Assembly: GCF_900460315.1 (NCBI RefSeq)
Contig: NZ_UHIO01000001.1
Coordinates: 582,001 to 646,000 of the forward strand
DNA: 64,000 nucleotides
Direction of reading: 5' to 3'
Source: Veillonella criceti
GTDB taxonomy: Bacteria > Bacillota > Negativicutes > Veillonellales > Veillonellaceae
In this document: positions 8,735-23,804 of the stretch, one piece after another
Numbering within the stretch: position 1 is the first letter of the stretch
How the letters are laid out: every line of letters starts with the position of its first letter
Position numbers and translations under genes: made by a program
Notes under the pieces: generated by a model
Databases searched by the model: none
Seen by the model: the letters and a program-made list of their open reading frames with translations, nothing else
Told to the model about the DNA's origin: nothing

Positions 8735-10177
8735 TTAAGCTTTTAAGTGTTTCTGCAATAATTCATTAACTACGCCAGGGTTAGCACGTCCCTTGCTGAG
8801 CTTCATAACTTGCCCTACTAAGAAACCAATTGCTTTACCTTTACCACTTTGGAAATCTTCTACTGATTTAGGATTATCAGCAATAACTTGTTTTACGATT
8901 TCTTCAATAGCACCCGTATCGGTAATCTGAACAAGACCTTCTTCTTCAACGATTGTCTGAGGGTCTTTACCAGATTCCCACATAGATACGATAACTTTTT
9001 TAGCTATTTTACCAGAAATTGTACCTTTTTCAATCAAACCAATCATAGCGGCCAATTGCGCTGGTTTTACCTTAGCCTCAGCGAAAGTAATGCCTGCTTC
9101 ATTCACCATTTTAGATAAGTCACCAAGCATCCAGTTAGCTGCTGTTTTAGCATCAGCCCCTGCTTTTACAGCTGCATCCAAATAATCAGCTGTTTCTCTC
9201 ATAGCTGTTAAAATACTGCTATCTTCTTCAGATAAGCCATACTCTGCTTTAAAACGAGCAATTTTAGCATCGGGCAATTCAGGCAATGATTGACGCGCTG
9301 CTTCAATTTGTTCATCGCTGATTACGATTGGTACCAAATCAGGTTCTGGGAAGTAGCGGTAGTCATTTTCAGCTTCTTTTTTACGCATAGATAATGTCAT
9401 ACCTTTACCATCATCCCAAGTACGTGTTTCTTGTACGATTTCACCACCATCTTCTAATGTTTCCGCTTGACGAACTGCTTCATATTCAATCCCTTTCTGC
9501 AAAGCAGTTAAGGAGTTCATATTCTTAATTTCAGTTTTAGTACCTAATTTTTCTTCACCCATTAAACGCACGGAAATATTGGCATCACAGCGTAAGCTAC
9601 CTTCTTCCATGCGTACATCAGATACGTCTAAGTATTTAATGATAGAACGAAGTTTTTCTACATAGGCGCGAGCTTCTTCACCGGAACGAAGATCTGGTTC
9701 AGATACAATTTCAAGAAGTGGAACGCCGGTACGGTTATAATCTACGTTAGAAGAATCAGAAGTGCTAATTGTATTACCACTATGCACAAGTTTGCCTGCA
9801 TCTTCTTCCATGTGAATGCGTGTAATGCGAATACGACGTGTTTCACCATTCACTTCAATATCTAAATGGCCGTTGAGGCAAATTGGCAAATCATATTGCG
9901 ACGTCTGCCAATTTTTAGGTAAATCAGGATAATAGTAGTTTTTACGGTCAAATTTATTAAATTGTAAAATTTCACAATTTAAAGCTAAGCCCACACGAAT
10001 TGCATAGTCGACTACTTTTTTATTAAGTACTGGCAAAACGCCTGGTAGGCCTAAACATACAGGACATACATGGGTATTTTGGTCGCCACCAAATTCAGTA
10101 GTACATCCACAGAAAATTTTAGACTTTGTTTTTAATTCAGTATGTACTTCCAGCCCTACGACTGTTTCATATTTCAT
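8735..10177 (-). CDS. gatB: Aspartyl/glutamyl-tRNA(Asn/Gln) amidotransferase subunit B
   Basis: Subunit B of GatCAB, which converts mischarged Glu-tRNA(Gln) and Asp-tRNA(Asn) to Gln- and Asn-tRNA using ammonia passed from GatA. The 480-residue length is standard. The N terminus [23 protein letters not shown] is the family signature, and zinc-site cysteines are visible (FCGC, CPVC). The C-terminal YqeY-like tail domain is present (about 330-480). Its ATG overlaps the gatA stop by 4 nt (ATGA), the coupling expected for subunits made in equal amounts. Confidence 0.97.
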   Translation of the reverse strand: MKYETVVGLEVHTELKTKSKIFCGCTTEFGGDQNTHVCPVCLGLPGVLPVLNKKVVDYAIRVGLALNCEILQFNKFDRKNYYYPDLPKNWQTSQYDLPICLNGHLDIEVNGETRRIRITRIHMEEDAGKLVHSGNTISTSDSSNVDYNRTGVPLLEIVSEPDLRSGEEARAYVEKLRSIIKYLDVSDVRMEEGSLRCDANISVRLMGEEKLGTKTEIKNMNSLTALQKGIEYEAVRQAETLEDGGEIVQETRTWDDGKGMTLSMRKKEAENDYRYFPEPDLVPIVISDEQIEAARQSLPELPDAKIARFKAEYGLSEEDSSILTAMRETADYLDAAVKAGADAKTAANWMLGDLSKMVNEAGITFAEAKVKPAQLAAMIGLIEKGTISGKIAKKVIVSMWESGKDPQTIVEEEGLVQITDTGAIEEIVKQVIADNPKSVEDFQSGKGKAIGFLVGQVMKLSKGRANPGVVNELLQKHLKA

Positions 10178-11631
10178 AGTGTTACCTCCCCAATGGCTGC
10201 TACTTTATTACATTCAGGTCGAGCTTGTTCAAAGGTGTAAGCGGCGCGTAATAATACCTCTTCACCCATAGCAGGCGCCAATAATTGCATGCCAATTGGC
10301 ATGCCATTGCTTGCAAAACCAGCAGGGATAGAAATACCAGGAATACCCGCTAAATTAACTGGGGTGGTACAAATATCTTCCATATACATAGATAATGGAT
10401 CATTAATTTTTTCACCAAATTTAAACGCTGTATTTGGTGCTGTTGGCGTTAATAAAACGTCTACATTTTCAAAAGCTGCATCAAATTCGTTTTTAATTAA
10501 ACGACGCGCTTTTAAAGCCTTCAAGTAATACGCATCATAATAGCCAGAACTCAATACATATGTGCCAAGTAAAATACGGCGTTGTACTTCTGGGCCAAAA
10601 CCTTGAGTCCGTGTTTTCGTTGACATTTCCACTAAGTTATCAGCTGGCACACGAAGCCCATAACTTACACCATCATAACGAGCCAAATTAGAGCTTGCTT
10701 CTGCTAGAGCGATAATATAATACGCAGATAAAGCATATTTAGAAGTTGGTAAACTTACTTCTACAATTTGAGCGCCTAACGCTTCATACGTTTTAGCTGC
10801 TTTTTCAATAGCTTCACGAACTTCACTATTAATACCATCACCAAAATATTCTTTTGGCATGCCAATTTTAAGACCTTTTACATCGCTCACCAAAGATTGA
10901 GTATAATCTGGACGTTCCCCTGGAATAGAGGTAGAATCACGATGATCATGACCAGTAATCGCATTCAATACAATCGCTGCATCAGTAACATCTCGTGTTA
11001 CAGGGCCAATCTGATCTAAAGAAGAGGCAAAAGCAATCAAACCATAACGAGATACATTACCATAAGTTGGTTTTAAACCGACGACACCACAATAAGCCCC
11101 TGGTTGACGAATAGAACCGCCTGTATCAGACCCTAAAGCCCAAACAGCACTACCAGCGGATACAGCAGCTGCACTACCACCAGAAGAACCACCTGGCACA
11201 TAGTCTGCATTCCATGGATTTGTCGTTTTCGCTAAGGCCGAATTTTCAGTGGAACCGCCCATAGCAAATTCATCCATATTTACTTTGCCAAGGCTTACAT
11301 AATCTTGGCTTACTAATTTTTCAATAACAGTTGCATTGTACGGAGGCACAAAGTTTTCTAACATTTTAGAAGCACAAGTAGCCTTCTGATCTTTAATACA
11401 AATATTATCTTTAATAGCCCCTGGAATCCCTGCTAATGGTGAAATTGTTTCACCATTAGCAATTTTTTCATCTACTTTAGTGGCTACTGCTAAAGCAGCT
11501 TCATGAGAGTCAGATAAGTACGCATGTACTGCTGGCTCTGTTTTTTCTTTATGAGCAATCACAGCCTTAGTCAATTCTACCGCAGACAGTTCTTTAGCTG
11601 TTAATTTTTTATGTAATTCATGAATTGTCAC
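10174..11631 (-). CDS. gatA: Aspartyl/glutamyl-tRNA(Asn/Gln) amidotransferase subunit A
   Basis: The glutaminase subunit of GatCAB, an amidase-signature enzyme that releases ammonia from glutamine. The Lys-cis-Ser-Ser triad is visible: Lys74 (PGAIKDN), Ser149 (PGGSSGGSA) and Ser173 (DTGGSIRQP). Length is 485 residues, as usual. It lies between gatC (13-nt gap) and gatB (4-nt overlap). Confidence 0.97.
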   Translation of the reverse strand: MTIHELHKKLTAKELSAVELTKAVIAHKEKTEPAVHAYLSDSHEAALAVATKVDEKIANGETISPLAGIPGAIKDNICIKDQKATCASKMLENFVPPYNATVIEKLVSQDYVSLGKVNMDEFAMGGSTENSALAKTTNPWNADYVPGGSSGGSAAAVSAGSAVWALGSDTGGSIRQPGAYCGVVGLKPTYGNVSRYGLIAFASSLDQIGPVTRDVTDAAIVLNAITGHDHRDSTSIPGERPDYTQSLVSDVKGLKIGMPKEYFGDGINSEVREAIEKAAKTYEALGAQIVEVSLPTSKYALSAYYIIALAEASSNLARYDGVSYGLRVPADNLVEMSTKTRTQGFGPEVQRRILLGTYVLSSGYYDAYYLKALKARRLIKNEFDAAFENVDVLLTPTAPNTAFKFGEKINDPLSMYMEDICTTPVNLAGIPGISIPAGFASNGMPIGMQLLAPAMGEEVLLRAAYTFEQARPECNKVAAIGEVTL

Positions 11632-11644
11632 AGTGCGTCTCCTC

Positions 11645-11935
11645 CTATTCTTGTACTACGCGTGGTACTTTGAAATACCCATTTTCTTCTTCTGGTGCAT
11701 TTTGTAATGCTAAGTCATGGTCTAAAGAAGGTTTTACTTCATCTTCGCGGAATACATTTTGCAAAGGCACTGCATGGGCCATAGGTTGCACCCCATCAAG
11801 GTCTAATTCTTCTAATTCAGTTACATAGGACAACACATCATTTAAGGCTTTTTCTACAGAGCCCATATTTTCTTCGCTAATATCTAAGCGTGATAATAAA
11901 GCAATCTTTTTAATTTCATCCCGAGTGATTTTCAT
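11645..11935 (-). CDS. gatC: Aspartyl/glutamyl-tRNA(Asn/Gln) amidotransferase subunit C
   Basis: The small scaffold subunit that clamps GatA to GatB. The 96-residue protein starts MKITRDEIKKIALLSRLDISEE, the family signature, and ends with the conserved DLDGVQPMAHAVPLQNVFREDEV segment. An ATG 18 nt upstream is open in frame, but AAAGGA is spaced for the start given here. It is followed 13 nt later by gatA. Confidence 0.95.
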   Translation of the reverse strand: MKITRDEIKKIALLSRLDISEENMGSVEKALNDVLSYVTELEELDLDGVQPMAHAVPLQNVFREDEVKPSLDHDLALQNAPEEENGYFKVPRVVQE

Positions 11936-11995
11936 CCGTACACATCCTTTCATTGTATTATTATATCAAATCGGCTGTAACAATACAAAACGAGC

Positions 11996-16242
<4,247 letters not shown>

Positions 16243-16273
16243 AACAATCCTTTCCTTACTTTAATCGGTAATG

Positions 16274-16306
16274 AACAAAAACGTTGCAGAAGGCAACGTT
16301 TTTGTT
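16274..16306 (-). terminator. Perfect palindromic terminator after the pyrophosphatase gene
   Basis: Arms AACAAAAACGTTGC and GCAACGTTTTTGTT are perfectly complementary around a 5-nt loop, giving a U-rich end on either strand. It terminates the ppaC transcript and insulates pcrA. Confidence 0.85.
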
Positions 16307-16348
16307 AGTACTATATCCAACACAAAAGCTAATAGCTACTGAATTGGC

Positions 16349-17626
16349 TTATTTCATAGCCCCCAAAATCTGAGGTACAATTTGTTTTTTACGAGACAAT
16401 GTATTGGCCAAGAATACTTCTTGATCTTTTGGTTCTTCACCAAACGCAGCCTTAACAATATCAGCTACATCACCAGCAAATAATAAATTGGTACTTTCTT
16501 TTAAAATATCTGTAACCATAATATACGATGCTAAATAATTATTAGTAGCGCGTAATTCTTCTAATGCTTTCAATAAAGCTGGTTTACGAGTTAATACTTC
16601 TTCAGCATTCATAGTTGATAACTGGCCAATTGTAAATACTTGCCCATTGGCACTAAATTCTTTCATATCCGTACGAACAATCTTTTCGTCGCTAAAATCA
16701 GATACATCAGCACCCGCTTTTAACATTTCAAGACCATAAGTTTCTAAATCAACACCAGCAATTGTTGCCAATTTCTTAGCTGTTTCTACATCTTTTGGTG
16801 TGCAGGTTGGCGAACGGAATAATACTGTATCAGAAATAATAGCTGATAATAAAAGACCCGCAATTTGCTTAGGAATTTCTTGACCATACTGCCAATAGAA
16901 ATTAGCAACAATAGTACAAGAGCAACCTACTGGTTCATAGTGAATGAAAATAGGATTTTCCGTTACTAAGCCACCAATGCGATGATGATCAACATTTTCC
17001 ACAATTTCAGCCTCTTCAATATCATCAATGATTTGAACTTTTTCATTATGGTCGATTAAAATCACTTTTTGTTTATCTTTAGGTGCCTCTACATTAGAAC
17101 GAACCATACCAAAATACGTATCTCCCCCTACTACTGGGAAGGCACCATTATGACCACGATCAAATTCTTTCAATTTAAGGTCAGGCGAAATTAATTGGCA
17201 GCCAGCTTTCGATACGATTTCACCGGCGGTTACTGCTTTTTTATCAAGCCAAGCATTAGCCAAAGCCTCAATTAAACGGCTAGGCAAAATAACGCCTACA
17301 AATTTACCATCTTTTACTACTGGCACACGATTCATATCATGCTCTTTGCGCCATGCAAGAACAGTTTCCAAATTAGCACTTGCTTCAACTGCTGGCACAG
17401 CTTCTAATACATCTTTAATACGCACAGCAAAGCTTGTTACTATTTCCGGATGTTCTACTTTGAAATAATCAAGTACAAAGGACGTTTCTTTATTAGCTTG
17501 ACCTGCACAAATAGCTTTTGCAGGAATGCCCATTTGATTTTTTAAATTTGCATACCCTAAAGCAGAGCAGAAAGAATCAGTATCAGGGCTCTTATGGCCA
17601 GTTACGAAAATCACATTTTCACTCAT
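16349..17626 (-). CDS. ppaC: Family II Mn/Co-dependent inorganic pyrophosphatase with a CBS insert
   Basis: Hydrolyses pyrophosphate in the cytosol. DHH-family metal motifs are all present: GHKSPDTDS (His11, Asp15, Asp17), IDHNE, VDHHRIGG, and the C-terminal SRKKQ that binds substrate. Between the first and second motif lies a regulatory insert of about 110 residues with CBS-like strands (MNRVPVVKDGKFVGVI). The protein has 425 residues, longer than a plain PpaC but shorter than CBS-DRTGG forms, so it seems to carry a CBS module without DRTGG. CBS modules in this family bind adenine nucleotides. Start: ATG with GAGGTG upstream; a GTG 9 nt earlier is less suitable. Confidence 0.88.
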   Translation of the reverse strand: MSENVIFVTGHKSPDTDSFCSALGYANLKNQMGIPAKAICAGQANKETSFVLDYFKVEHPEIVTSFAVRIKDVLEAVPAVEASANLETVLAWRKEHDMNRVPVVKDGKFVGVILPSRLIEALANAWLDKKAVTAGEIVSKAGCQLISPDLKLKEFDRGHNGAFPVVGGDTYFGMVRSNVEAPKDKQKVILIDHNEKVQIIDDIEEAEIVENVDHHRIGGLVTENPIFIHYEPVGCSCTIVANFYWQYGQEIPKQIAGLLLSAIISDTVLFRSPTCTPKDVETAKKLATIAGVDLETYGLEMLKAGADVSDFSDEKIVRTDMKEFSANGQVFTIGQLSTMNAEEVLTRKPALLKALEELRATNNYLASYIMVTDILKESTNLLFAGDVADIVKAAFGEEPKDQEVFLANTLSRKKQIVPQILGAMK

Positions 17627-17725
17627 GTATATCACCTCATAAAATATTTAGAATTAACGATGTTAATTTATCTTATTTATTATATCATAGATTATCCCTT
17701 TACAGTATGGTAAATCTAGGAAGAA

Positions 17726-17764
17726 ATAAAATCTCCACCCAATTCACTTGGATGGAGATTTTAT
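17726..17764 (-). terminator. Terminator downstream of the dicarboxylate carrier gene
   Basis: Arms ATAAAATCTCCACCCAA and TTGGATGGAGATTTTAT pair with one mismatch around TTCAC. On the minus strand a TTTTATTTCTT tail follows. Confidence 0.85.
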
Positions 17765-17824
17765 ATGCCTCACTTTTTCAATCACAGTGACCAAACGAAT
17801 GACTGAGAGTGACTAAACTTTTAA

Positions 17825-19204
17825 TTATAAAAACATAACAAAGTTAGCAATTACTAAAGTAATACCGGCACCAATCATTGGGATTGCTGTCCGTTTTACT
17901 AGATCAAATGGCGAAATACCGGCCATACCAGAAGCTACTACGATAACAGCGGTAATTGGTGAAATAGCACGGAAAGCGCTGGCAATAAAATGCATAGGTA
18001 AAATCATAAGAGCCGCTGAAACACCAGTAGAGGCCGCAATAGATGGTACTAAGTTAGCAAACGCGAAGAAAGGTGCATTACCAGAGCCCATTACCACCGA
18101 AGATACACCAATAATTGCTACCATAACAAGTGTAATACCAATACCACCAAAACCAGATGTCTTCGCCCAATTAATCAACGCATCAATAGTACCAATCGCC
18201 ATGAGCCCTTTAGCAAATAATTCACCAGCTACGATAAGACTTACTACATTTGCCATTTGACGGCCCATACCATCAAAATACACTTGTAAATCAGCAAGGA
18301 CTGATTTACCATCTAACGTCCGCACATATTGGAAAATCATCCCAATCGTAGTACCAATTAACATGGCCATAATAATATTCATTTTAATCCAAGAAATCCA
18401 AAGACTGGAGAAGGATAAAATTAAGGCTAAAGGAATCACTGGTAAAATTGCATAATATAACGGAGCCTCAACTTTTAAATCTTCATTTGTCATCTTATCT
18501 TCGTTAACTGTTGCTTCTTGGGCAACTACTACATGACCATCTCGTTTATCCATGTATTTTTGAGTAAAATAATGTAATACGGCTACTACTGGGAACACCC
18601 ATAAAGCTACCGGTACTTGGAACGAATGCCAATATGTTACAGGATCAAGACCAGCTAGTTCAGCCGCAAAAATAGTGCCTGTATCACTTGGGCTCCAGTC
18701 TAAGCAAAGAGTCGTTGCAATGGCTGCCGTAGCAGACAATTTGCTCACGCCTAATGCAATCAGTACTGGATACATGGTTACCATTAATAACATAGCAAGT
18801 CCAGATGCACTATTAATCGCCAAACCAATGACCATACCTAATACCCAACATGCACTTAATACGATATAAGGAGATTTTAATTTCTGCAACGGTTTAATTG
18901 TTAACGTTACTAAAGCTCGAGATGCACCGATATGATCCATATAACGAGCAAACCCAGCTACGGCCATAATATTAAGACCTAATTTAGCAGCACGTTCACT
19001 AAATAAAATACGAATAAGTTCATAAATGTCAAAAATAAAGTTGCCCGTTGCTTGTTTAGCTCCTAATATAGTGCCGTATCCTAATAAATAGGCCAAGGCT
19101 AATAATACCATACCACCAATGAAAAGTACGGCCTGTGCTTTGTACCGCTTAAATACAAGGGTACCAATCCACAAAATAACAATAATAGAAATTAGAATGT
19201 TCAC
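17825..19204 (-). CDS. dcuC: DcuC-type C4-dicarboxylate carrier
   Basis: A polytopic inner-membrane carrier of about 459 residues with 12 or so hydrophobic segments. DcuC family blocks include NSASGLAMLLMVTMYP, CLDWSPSDTGT and GSGNAPFFAFANL. DcuC proteins export succinate or exchange it for fumarate during anaerobic growth, which fits a lactate fermenter that makes propionate through succinate. The ATG at 19210 lies directly against GAGGAGGT with no spacer; the GTG two codons later (7 nt from GGAGG) is the better start. The gene is monocistronic with its own terminator. Confidence 0.82.
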   Translation of the reverse strand: MNILISIIVILWIGTLVFKRYKAQAVLFIGGMVLLALAYLLGYGTILGAKQATGNFIFDIYELIRILFSERAAKLGLNIMAVAGFARYMDHIGASRALVTLTIKPLQKLKSPYIVLSACWVLGMVIGLAINSASGLAMLLMVTMYPVLIALGVSKLSATAAIATTLCLDWSPSDTGTIFAAELAGLDPVTYWHSFQVPVALWVFPVVAVLHYFTQKYMDKRDGHVVVAQEATVNEDKMTNEDLKVEAPLYYAILPVIPLALILSFSSLWISWIKMNIIMAMLIGTTIGMIFQYVRTLDGKSVLADLQVYFDGMGRQMANVVSLIVAGELFAKGLMAIGTIDALINWAKTSGFGGIGITLVMVAIIGVSSVVMGSGNAPFFAFANLVPSIAASTGVSAALMILPMHFIASAFRAISPITAVIVVASGMAGISPFDLVKRTAIPMIGAGITLVIANFVMFL

Positions 19205-19301
19205 ATGCATACCTCCTCACCTAAATCACAACTTAGTAATTCTTACTGTGTTACGAAGATGCATGCCCCCTGCTCATATGCATACATCTAAATTTGTATA
19301 C

Positions 19302-19310
19302 ATTATATCA
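19302..19310 (-). promoter_or_regulatory. Probable extended -10 promoter of dcuC
   Basis: Minus-strand TGATATAAT, an extended -10, about 100 nt before the gene. No good -35 is seen. A partial ATGCAT inverted repeat lies between it and the gene. Confidence 0.4.
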
Positions 19311-19400
19311 CGAACATATTTATCTTAATTATACTTAATATGCATAAATAGCATTTTAAAGTATTTATTCTAACAGATTTCAACATTAGATTTCAATATA

Positions 19401-19436
19401 AAAACGTGAGCATACCTTATTGCATGCTCACGTTTT
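19401..19436 (-). terminator. Terminator of the RND pump operon
   Basis: Arms AAAACGTGAGCAT and ATGCTCACGTTTT are perfectly complementary. It lies about 80 nt past the RND gene stop. With the dcuC promoter it accounts for the 314-nt gap. Confidence 0.85.
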
Positions 19437-19518
19437 TTATCTGTCAATCTATAACCCATATACTGAAGATTTAACAGTAACTATTTAATTTTAAATGATT
19501 GTAGTACAGACCCTATGT

Positions 19519-22500
19519 TTAATGTTTCTTATTCTTTTTACCAAAACCGATATTTTCGATAAGAATAAATAACATTGGAATAACAAAGATGCCGAATAAA
19601 GTAGCCGATGTCATACCAGCAACTACGGTAATCCCCATGGAAACACGGGCACCAGCACCAGCACCACTAGAAATGGCCAATGGAATACAACCTAAAATAA
19701 ATGCTAAAGATGTCATCAAAATTGGACGGAGACGAATCTTAGCAGCTTCAATAGCTGCATCAACGAAGCGCATGCCACGTTCATCTACACGAATCTTAGC
19801 ATATTCAATAATCAAAATCGCATTCTTTGCTGCCAAACCAACCAGCGTTAACAAACCAATCTGCAAATAAATATCGTTGGTTAAACTATACGCCCCTGTT
19901 AAATTTAATAACCAAGGAATTAAGGCCGCCCCTACGATACCTGATGGTACAGAGAATAGTACGGCAAATGGAACTTTCCAAGATTCATATAAGGCAGCCA
20001 ATACGAGGAATACGAAGATAATCCCCATGCCCAAGATAAGAATTGTCTGAGTCCCAGCTTTAACTTCTTCACGGCTTTGGTCCGCCCAGTCATAAGTATA
20101 TCCTTGCGGTAAGTTTTTAGCCGCTTCTTCCAAGGCCGCAATCGCATCACCCGAACTATAACCAGCACCTTGGTTACCACCGATTTTAACCGCTGGATAG
20201 TTGTTAAAACGAGTGATTGTAGATACAGATGTAGTCGCTGTCGATTTAATATAGTTAGCCACTGGATACAATGTACCACTACTACTAGCTACATAAATAT
20301 TGTTGTTATTTTCTGGCGACATACGATAATCTTGTTGCGCTTGAATAACAACTTTGTAGTTTTTACCAAACTCATTAAAGTCATTGACTTGAATACTACC
20401 ATAGAAGCCCTGTAACGTTGTGAAAATATCTGCTACACTCACGCCGTCACGTGCTGCTTTATCACGGTTAATATCAAAATCATAAGTTGGTGTACCATCA
20501 CTGTAAGTTGTATAAATAGAAGCAAATACAGGTTGTTTACGAGCTTCACCTAAGAAGTCATTAACAACAGTAGCCATCTGTTCAGGTGTATCCCCTGCTT
20601 TGTTAATGATATACATGGAGAACCCGCCTGTGTTACCTAAACCTGGAATTGGTGGTGGGTTCATTGGCAAAATTGTAGCTTCTGGAATAGTGGCTGAAAA
20701 GCCCATCAATCTGCCAATTTTAGAATCTACATCCTGCCCTGCACCTTTACGCTCACTCCAATCAGCTAACGTAGCAAACATCAAGCCACCACTTGTTTTC
20801 TGTGCATTAGATAAGATGTCGAATCCAGAAATCCCCGCTTTATCCACAATATCAGGGTCTTGATTCATAAATTCTGTTACTTTTTCAATAACACCCATAG
20901 TACGGGAAGACGTAGCCCCTTCCGGTAAGCTAATAGCAACCATGTAGTAGCCATTATCCTCAGAAGGAACAAAGGCTGATGGTAATACGCGGAACACGCC
21001 TACAGAAACCAAAACAAAACCAATTAGTACAACGACTGTTAGCCATAAGTGTTTTGCTAGGCGAGCTAATTGGAAACCATACCAATCACTAAAGCGTTCT
21101 AACTCATCATTGAATTTATTAAGACCACGATGAATGAAATCTTCTTTTTCTTTTGGCACATGTGGTTTTAACATCATAGAACAGAGCGCTGGCGTCAATG
21201 TTAACGCAACAAACGCGGAAATTGCTACAGATACAGCAATCGTCAAAGCAAACTGTTTATACAAAATCCCTGTCATACCGCCCATAAAGGATACTGGTAC
21301 GAATACCGATGCCAATACAAAGGCGATACCAACTACTGGACCTTGTACATTTTTCATCGCCTCAATCGTTGCCTCATGAGGTTTTAAACCATTGACTTTA
21401 ATTTCATATTCTACGGCTTCAATAACAACGATAGCATCATCGACAACCAGACCAATAGCCAATACCATGGCAAACAAAGTCAATGTATTGATTGTAAATC
21501 CTAATACCTCAAAGGATGCGAATGTACCTAACAAAGATACTGGTACAGCAATCATTGGAATCAACGTGGAACGCCAGGACTGTAAGAAAATGTACACAAT
21601 CAAGGCAACCAAGATCAAGGCTTCCACAAAAGTATGAATAACTTCTTCAATAGATGCGGTAACGAAGTTTGTATTATCTACGATAATAGTATATTCAACA
21701 CCAGGTGGTAAACTTTCTTTCTGTTGTTCTAATACTTGTTTTACTTTAGTAATTGTTTCAATCGCATTAGCATCACTTGTTAACGATACGGCGAAGGCTG
21801 CCATTGGTTTGCCATCACTCTTAGCACTGAAACCATAATCTTTAGATCCTAATTGAATATTAGATACATCTTTAAGACGTAACAAGTTACCATTATTATC
21901 AGTCTTAATAATAATATTACCAAATTCTTCTGTAGTCATTAAACGACCTTGAATTGTAATATTATGTGACACTTGTTGCACACTTGGTGTTGGATCTGTA
22001 CCAAGAGAACCTGCGGCCGCTTGCTTATTCTGTGTAGAAATAGCATTAACTACTTGAGCAATTGTCACATTATGCTGCGCCATCTTAGCTGGGTCTAACC
22101 AAACACGCATAGCAAAGTCAGAACCGAATTCTTGAACACTACCTACCCCATTGATGGATTTAATCTCATCCATCATATAGTTAGATGCATAGTTTTTCAA
22201 AAATGTCTGGTCATAGGTACTTTCATCAGTTGACTTCAAGGCAAATACTAAGGACATATCGCCTGTAGATTTAGTTGTAATTACACCAACGTTTTGAACT
22301 TCAGAAGGTAATGACGCTAATGCACGTTGCACACGGTTCTGCGTGTTAACGGTATCCATATCTGCATCAGTGCCTTGATTAAATTGAACTGTCAAAGAGT
22401 AAGTACCGCTACTACTACTTGTGGACATCATATAGTCCATATCCTGTACACCAATAATCTGAGCTTCAATAACAGACGCTACAGTATCACTAACAACAGA

Positions 22501-22662
22501 TGCAGAAGCACCGACATAACTAGTGCTTACACGAACCTGTGGTGGCGTAATTTCTGGATAACGAGCAATTGGCAAAGTAAACATAGATACTAAACCAACA
22601 ATCGTAATAATCAAGGACAAAACGATGGCGAATATAGGTCGGTTTATGAAAAATTTCGACAC
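19519..22662 (-). CDS. RND multidrug efflux transporter, HAE1 (AcrB-like)
   Basis: The inner-membrane proton-driven pump of a tripartite exporter. The 1047-residue length and the opening FFINRPIFAIVLSLIITIVGLVSMFTLPIARYPEI are typical of AcrB/MexB. Twelve helices flank two large periplasmic loops; the helix-4 proton-relay pair is in GLVVDDAIVVIE. Translation starts at GTG, 8 nt after a G-rich site (AAGGGGGG). It follows the adaptor gene by 11 nt. No TolC-type outer-membrane channel gene is nearby, so the pump must borrow one. Its presence fits a diderm Firmicute. Confidence 0.95.
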   Translation of the reverse strand: MSKFFINRPIFAIVLSLIITIVGLVSMFTLPIARYPEITPPQVRVSTSYVGASASVVSDTVASVIEAQIIGVQDMDYMMSTSSSSGTYSLTVQFNQGTDADMDTVNTQNRVQRALASLPSEVQNVGVITTKSTGDMSLVFALKSTDESTYDQTFLKNYASNYMMDEIKSINGVGSVQEFGSDFAMRVWLDPAKMAQHNVTIAQVVNAISTQNKQAAAGSLGTDPTPSVQQVSHNITIQGRLMTTEEFGNIIIKTDNNGNLLRLKDVSNIQLGSKDYGFSAKSDGKPMAAFAVSLTSDANAIETITKVKQVLEQQKESLPPGVEYTIIVDNTNFVTASIEEVIHTFVEALILVALIVYIFLQSWRSTLIPMIAVPVSLLGTFASFEVLGFTINTLTLFAMVLAIGLVVDDAIVVIEAVEYEIKVNGLKPHEATIEAMKNVQGPVVGIAFVLASVFVPVSFMGGMTGILYKQFALTIAVSVAISAFVALTLTPALCSMMLKPHVPKEKEDFIHRGLNKFNDELERFSDWYGFQLARLAKHLWLTVVVLIGFVLVSVGVFRVLPSAFVPSEDNGYYMVAISLPEGATSSRTMGVIEKVTEFMNQDPDIVDKAGISGFDILSNAQKTSGGLMFATLADWSERKGAGQDVDSKIGRLMGFSATIPEATILPMNPPPIPGLGNTGGFSMYIINKAGDTPEQMATVVNDFLGEARKQPVFASIYTTYSDGTPTYDFDINRDKAARDGVSVADIFTTLQGFYGSIQVNDFNEFGKNYKVVIQAQQDYRMSPENNNNIYVASSSGTLYPVANYIKSTATTSVSTITRFNNYPAVKIGGNQGAGYSSGDAIAALEEAAKNLPQGYTYDWADQSREEVKAGTQTILILGMGIIFVFLVLAALYESWKVPFAVLFSVPSGIVGAALIPWLLNLTGAYSLTNDIYLQIGLLTLVGLAAKNAILIIEYAKIRVDERGMRFVDAAIEAAKIRLRPILMTSLAFILGCIPLAISSGAGAGARVSMGITVVAGMTSATLFGIFVIPMLFILIENIGFGKKNKKH

Positions 22663-22673
22663 GATATCCCCCC

Positions 22674-23804
22674 TTATTTAGTCTTTTCTACTTGGTCTTT
22701 AGTTAAGGCCGTGGCATTAACTTTCACACCATTACGAATCTTAGTCAAACCATCAACAACAACTGTTTCACCTGGTTTTAAACCACTTTTAACAATCGTA
22801 TAAATTCCCTGTGTACCACTTGTAACTACTGGCACCTGAGTTACCGTACCAGATTCATCTACCGTATATACAAACGATTTATCCAATACCTGTGTTAATG
22901 CTTTTGTTGGAACTAAAATAGCGCCTTTAATAATATCCCCAGGGGATACAACAGAAGCATACATATTAGGCAATAACATGTGTTCTGGATTTGGGAAGGA
23001 GGCTTTGAAAATCAACTGGCCAGAAGAACTGTCAAGATTTTTAGCCGCTTGTACTAAGGTGCCTGTGTACTGATAAATGGATCCATCAGACAAACGAAGT
23101 TGTAATGGTAAGTTATCTAAACTTTGCCCCTGTTTATTTTTCATGAAATCCAAATATTCAGATTCGCTCATAGCAAATTGTACATATACAGGATCTACCG
23201 TATTGATGGTAACTAATGTAGTACTACCTGCCGTTACATAAGAGCCTAAATCAATGTCATCCATCTCTAATGTGCCATCAAATGGTGCATAGATTACTGT
23301 ATCTTGTAAATTATCCTGTGCAATACGTACTGCCGCTTCATTTGCTTCTAAGGCAGCTCGTTGTTGTTCTGCTGTACTTGCTTGTGTATCGAGCGTCTGA
23401 CGAGCAATCGCATCTTCATTCGCTAATTGTTGGTACCGTTGCAAATCACGTTCAGAATTTAAGTACGATGCATTAGTAGACGCTGCTGTAGCTTGTGCAC
23501 TAGCTAAATTAGCTTCATACTGACGGGAATCTAAACGGAATAAAGGTTGACCTTTCACAACTTGTTGACCACCTTTGACATATTTTTCAACTACATGTCC
23601 CGATACACGAGCATGAATCGCCGTTTTGTTCTGAGCTGTAATTGTCCCATTAAACGATGTTGCAATCTGCGTATCCGTAGCCGTTATCTTATAGGTATTA
23701 ACAGCCACCTCATTAGGCCGCGCCTCCTCTTTGCCACAACCAGCTACTACTAGCATCATTGCCATAATAGCTACTAGGGCTCCTGAAAAACGAAACTTAC
23801 TCAT
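22674..23804 (-). CDS. RND periplasmic adaptor lipoprotein (AcrA/MexA-like)
   Basis: The membrane fusion protein that bridges pump and outer-membrane channel. The N terminus has a lipoprotein signal with lipobox VAGC (MSKFRFSGALVAIMAMMLVVAGCGKEE split across about 27 residues). Then come the lipoyl half-motif (ARVSGHVVEKYVKGGQQVVKGQ), a helical hairpin rich in Ala/Gln, the second lipoyl half (VIYAPFDGTLEMDDIDLGSYV) and a beta barrel. The start at 23804 uses GAGGAGG; the eight bases ATGAGTAA also contain the TetR stop, so expression is coupled to the regulator. Confidence 0.93.
   Translation of the reverse strand: MSKFRFSGALVAIMAMMLVVAGCGKEEARPNEVAVNTYKITATDTQIATSFNGTITAQNKTAIHARVSGHVVEKYVKGGQQVVKGQPLFRLDSRQYEANLASAQATAASTNASYLNSERDLQRYQQLANEDAIARQTLDTQASTAEQQRAALEANEAAVRIAQDNLQDTVIYAPFDGTLEMDDIDLGSYVTAGSTTLVTINTVDPVYVQFAMSESEYLDFMKNKQGQSLDNLPLQLRLSDGSIYQYTGTLVQAAKNLDSSSGQLIFKASFPNPEHMLLPNMYASVVSPGDIIKGAILVPTKALTQVLDKSFVYTVDESGTVTQVPVVTSGTQGIYTIVKSGLKPGETVVVDGLTKIRNGVKVNATALTKDQVEKTK

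Noticed and set aside
19589-22593. Several plus-strand ORFs of 64-93 codons inside the RND gene
   Set aside because: They mirror the minus-strand transporter codons, lack RBSs and have low-complexity Thr/Ala/Ile composition.
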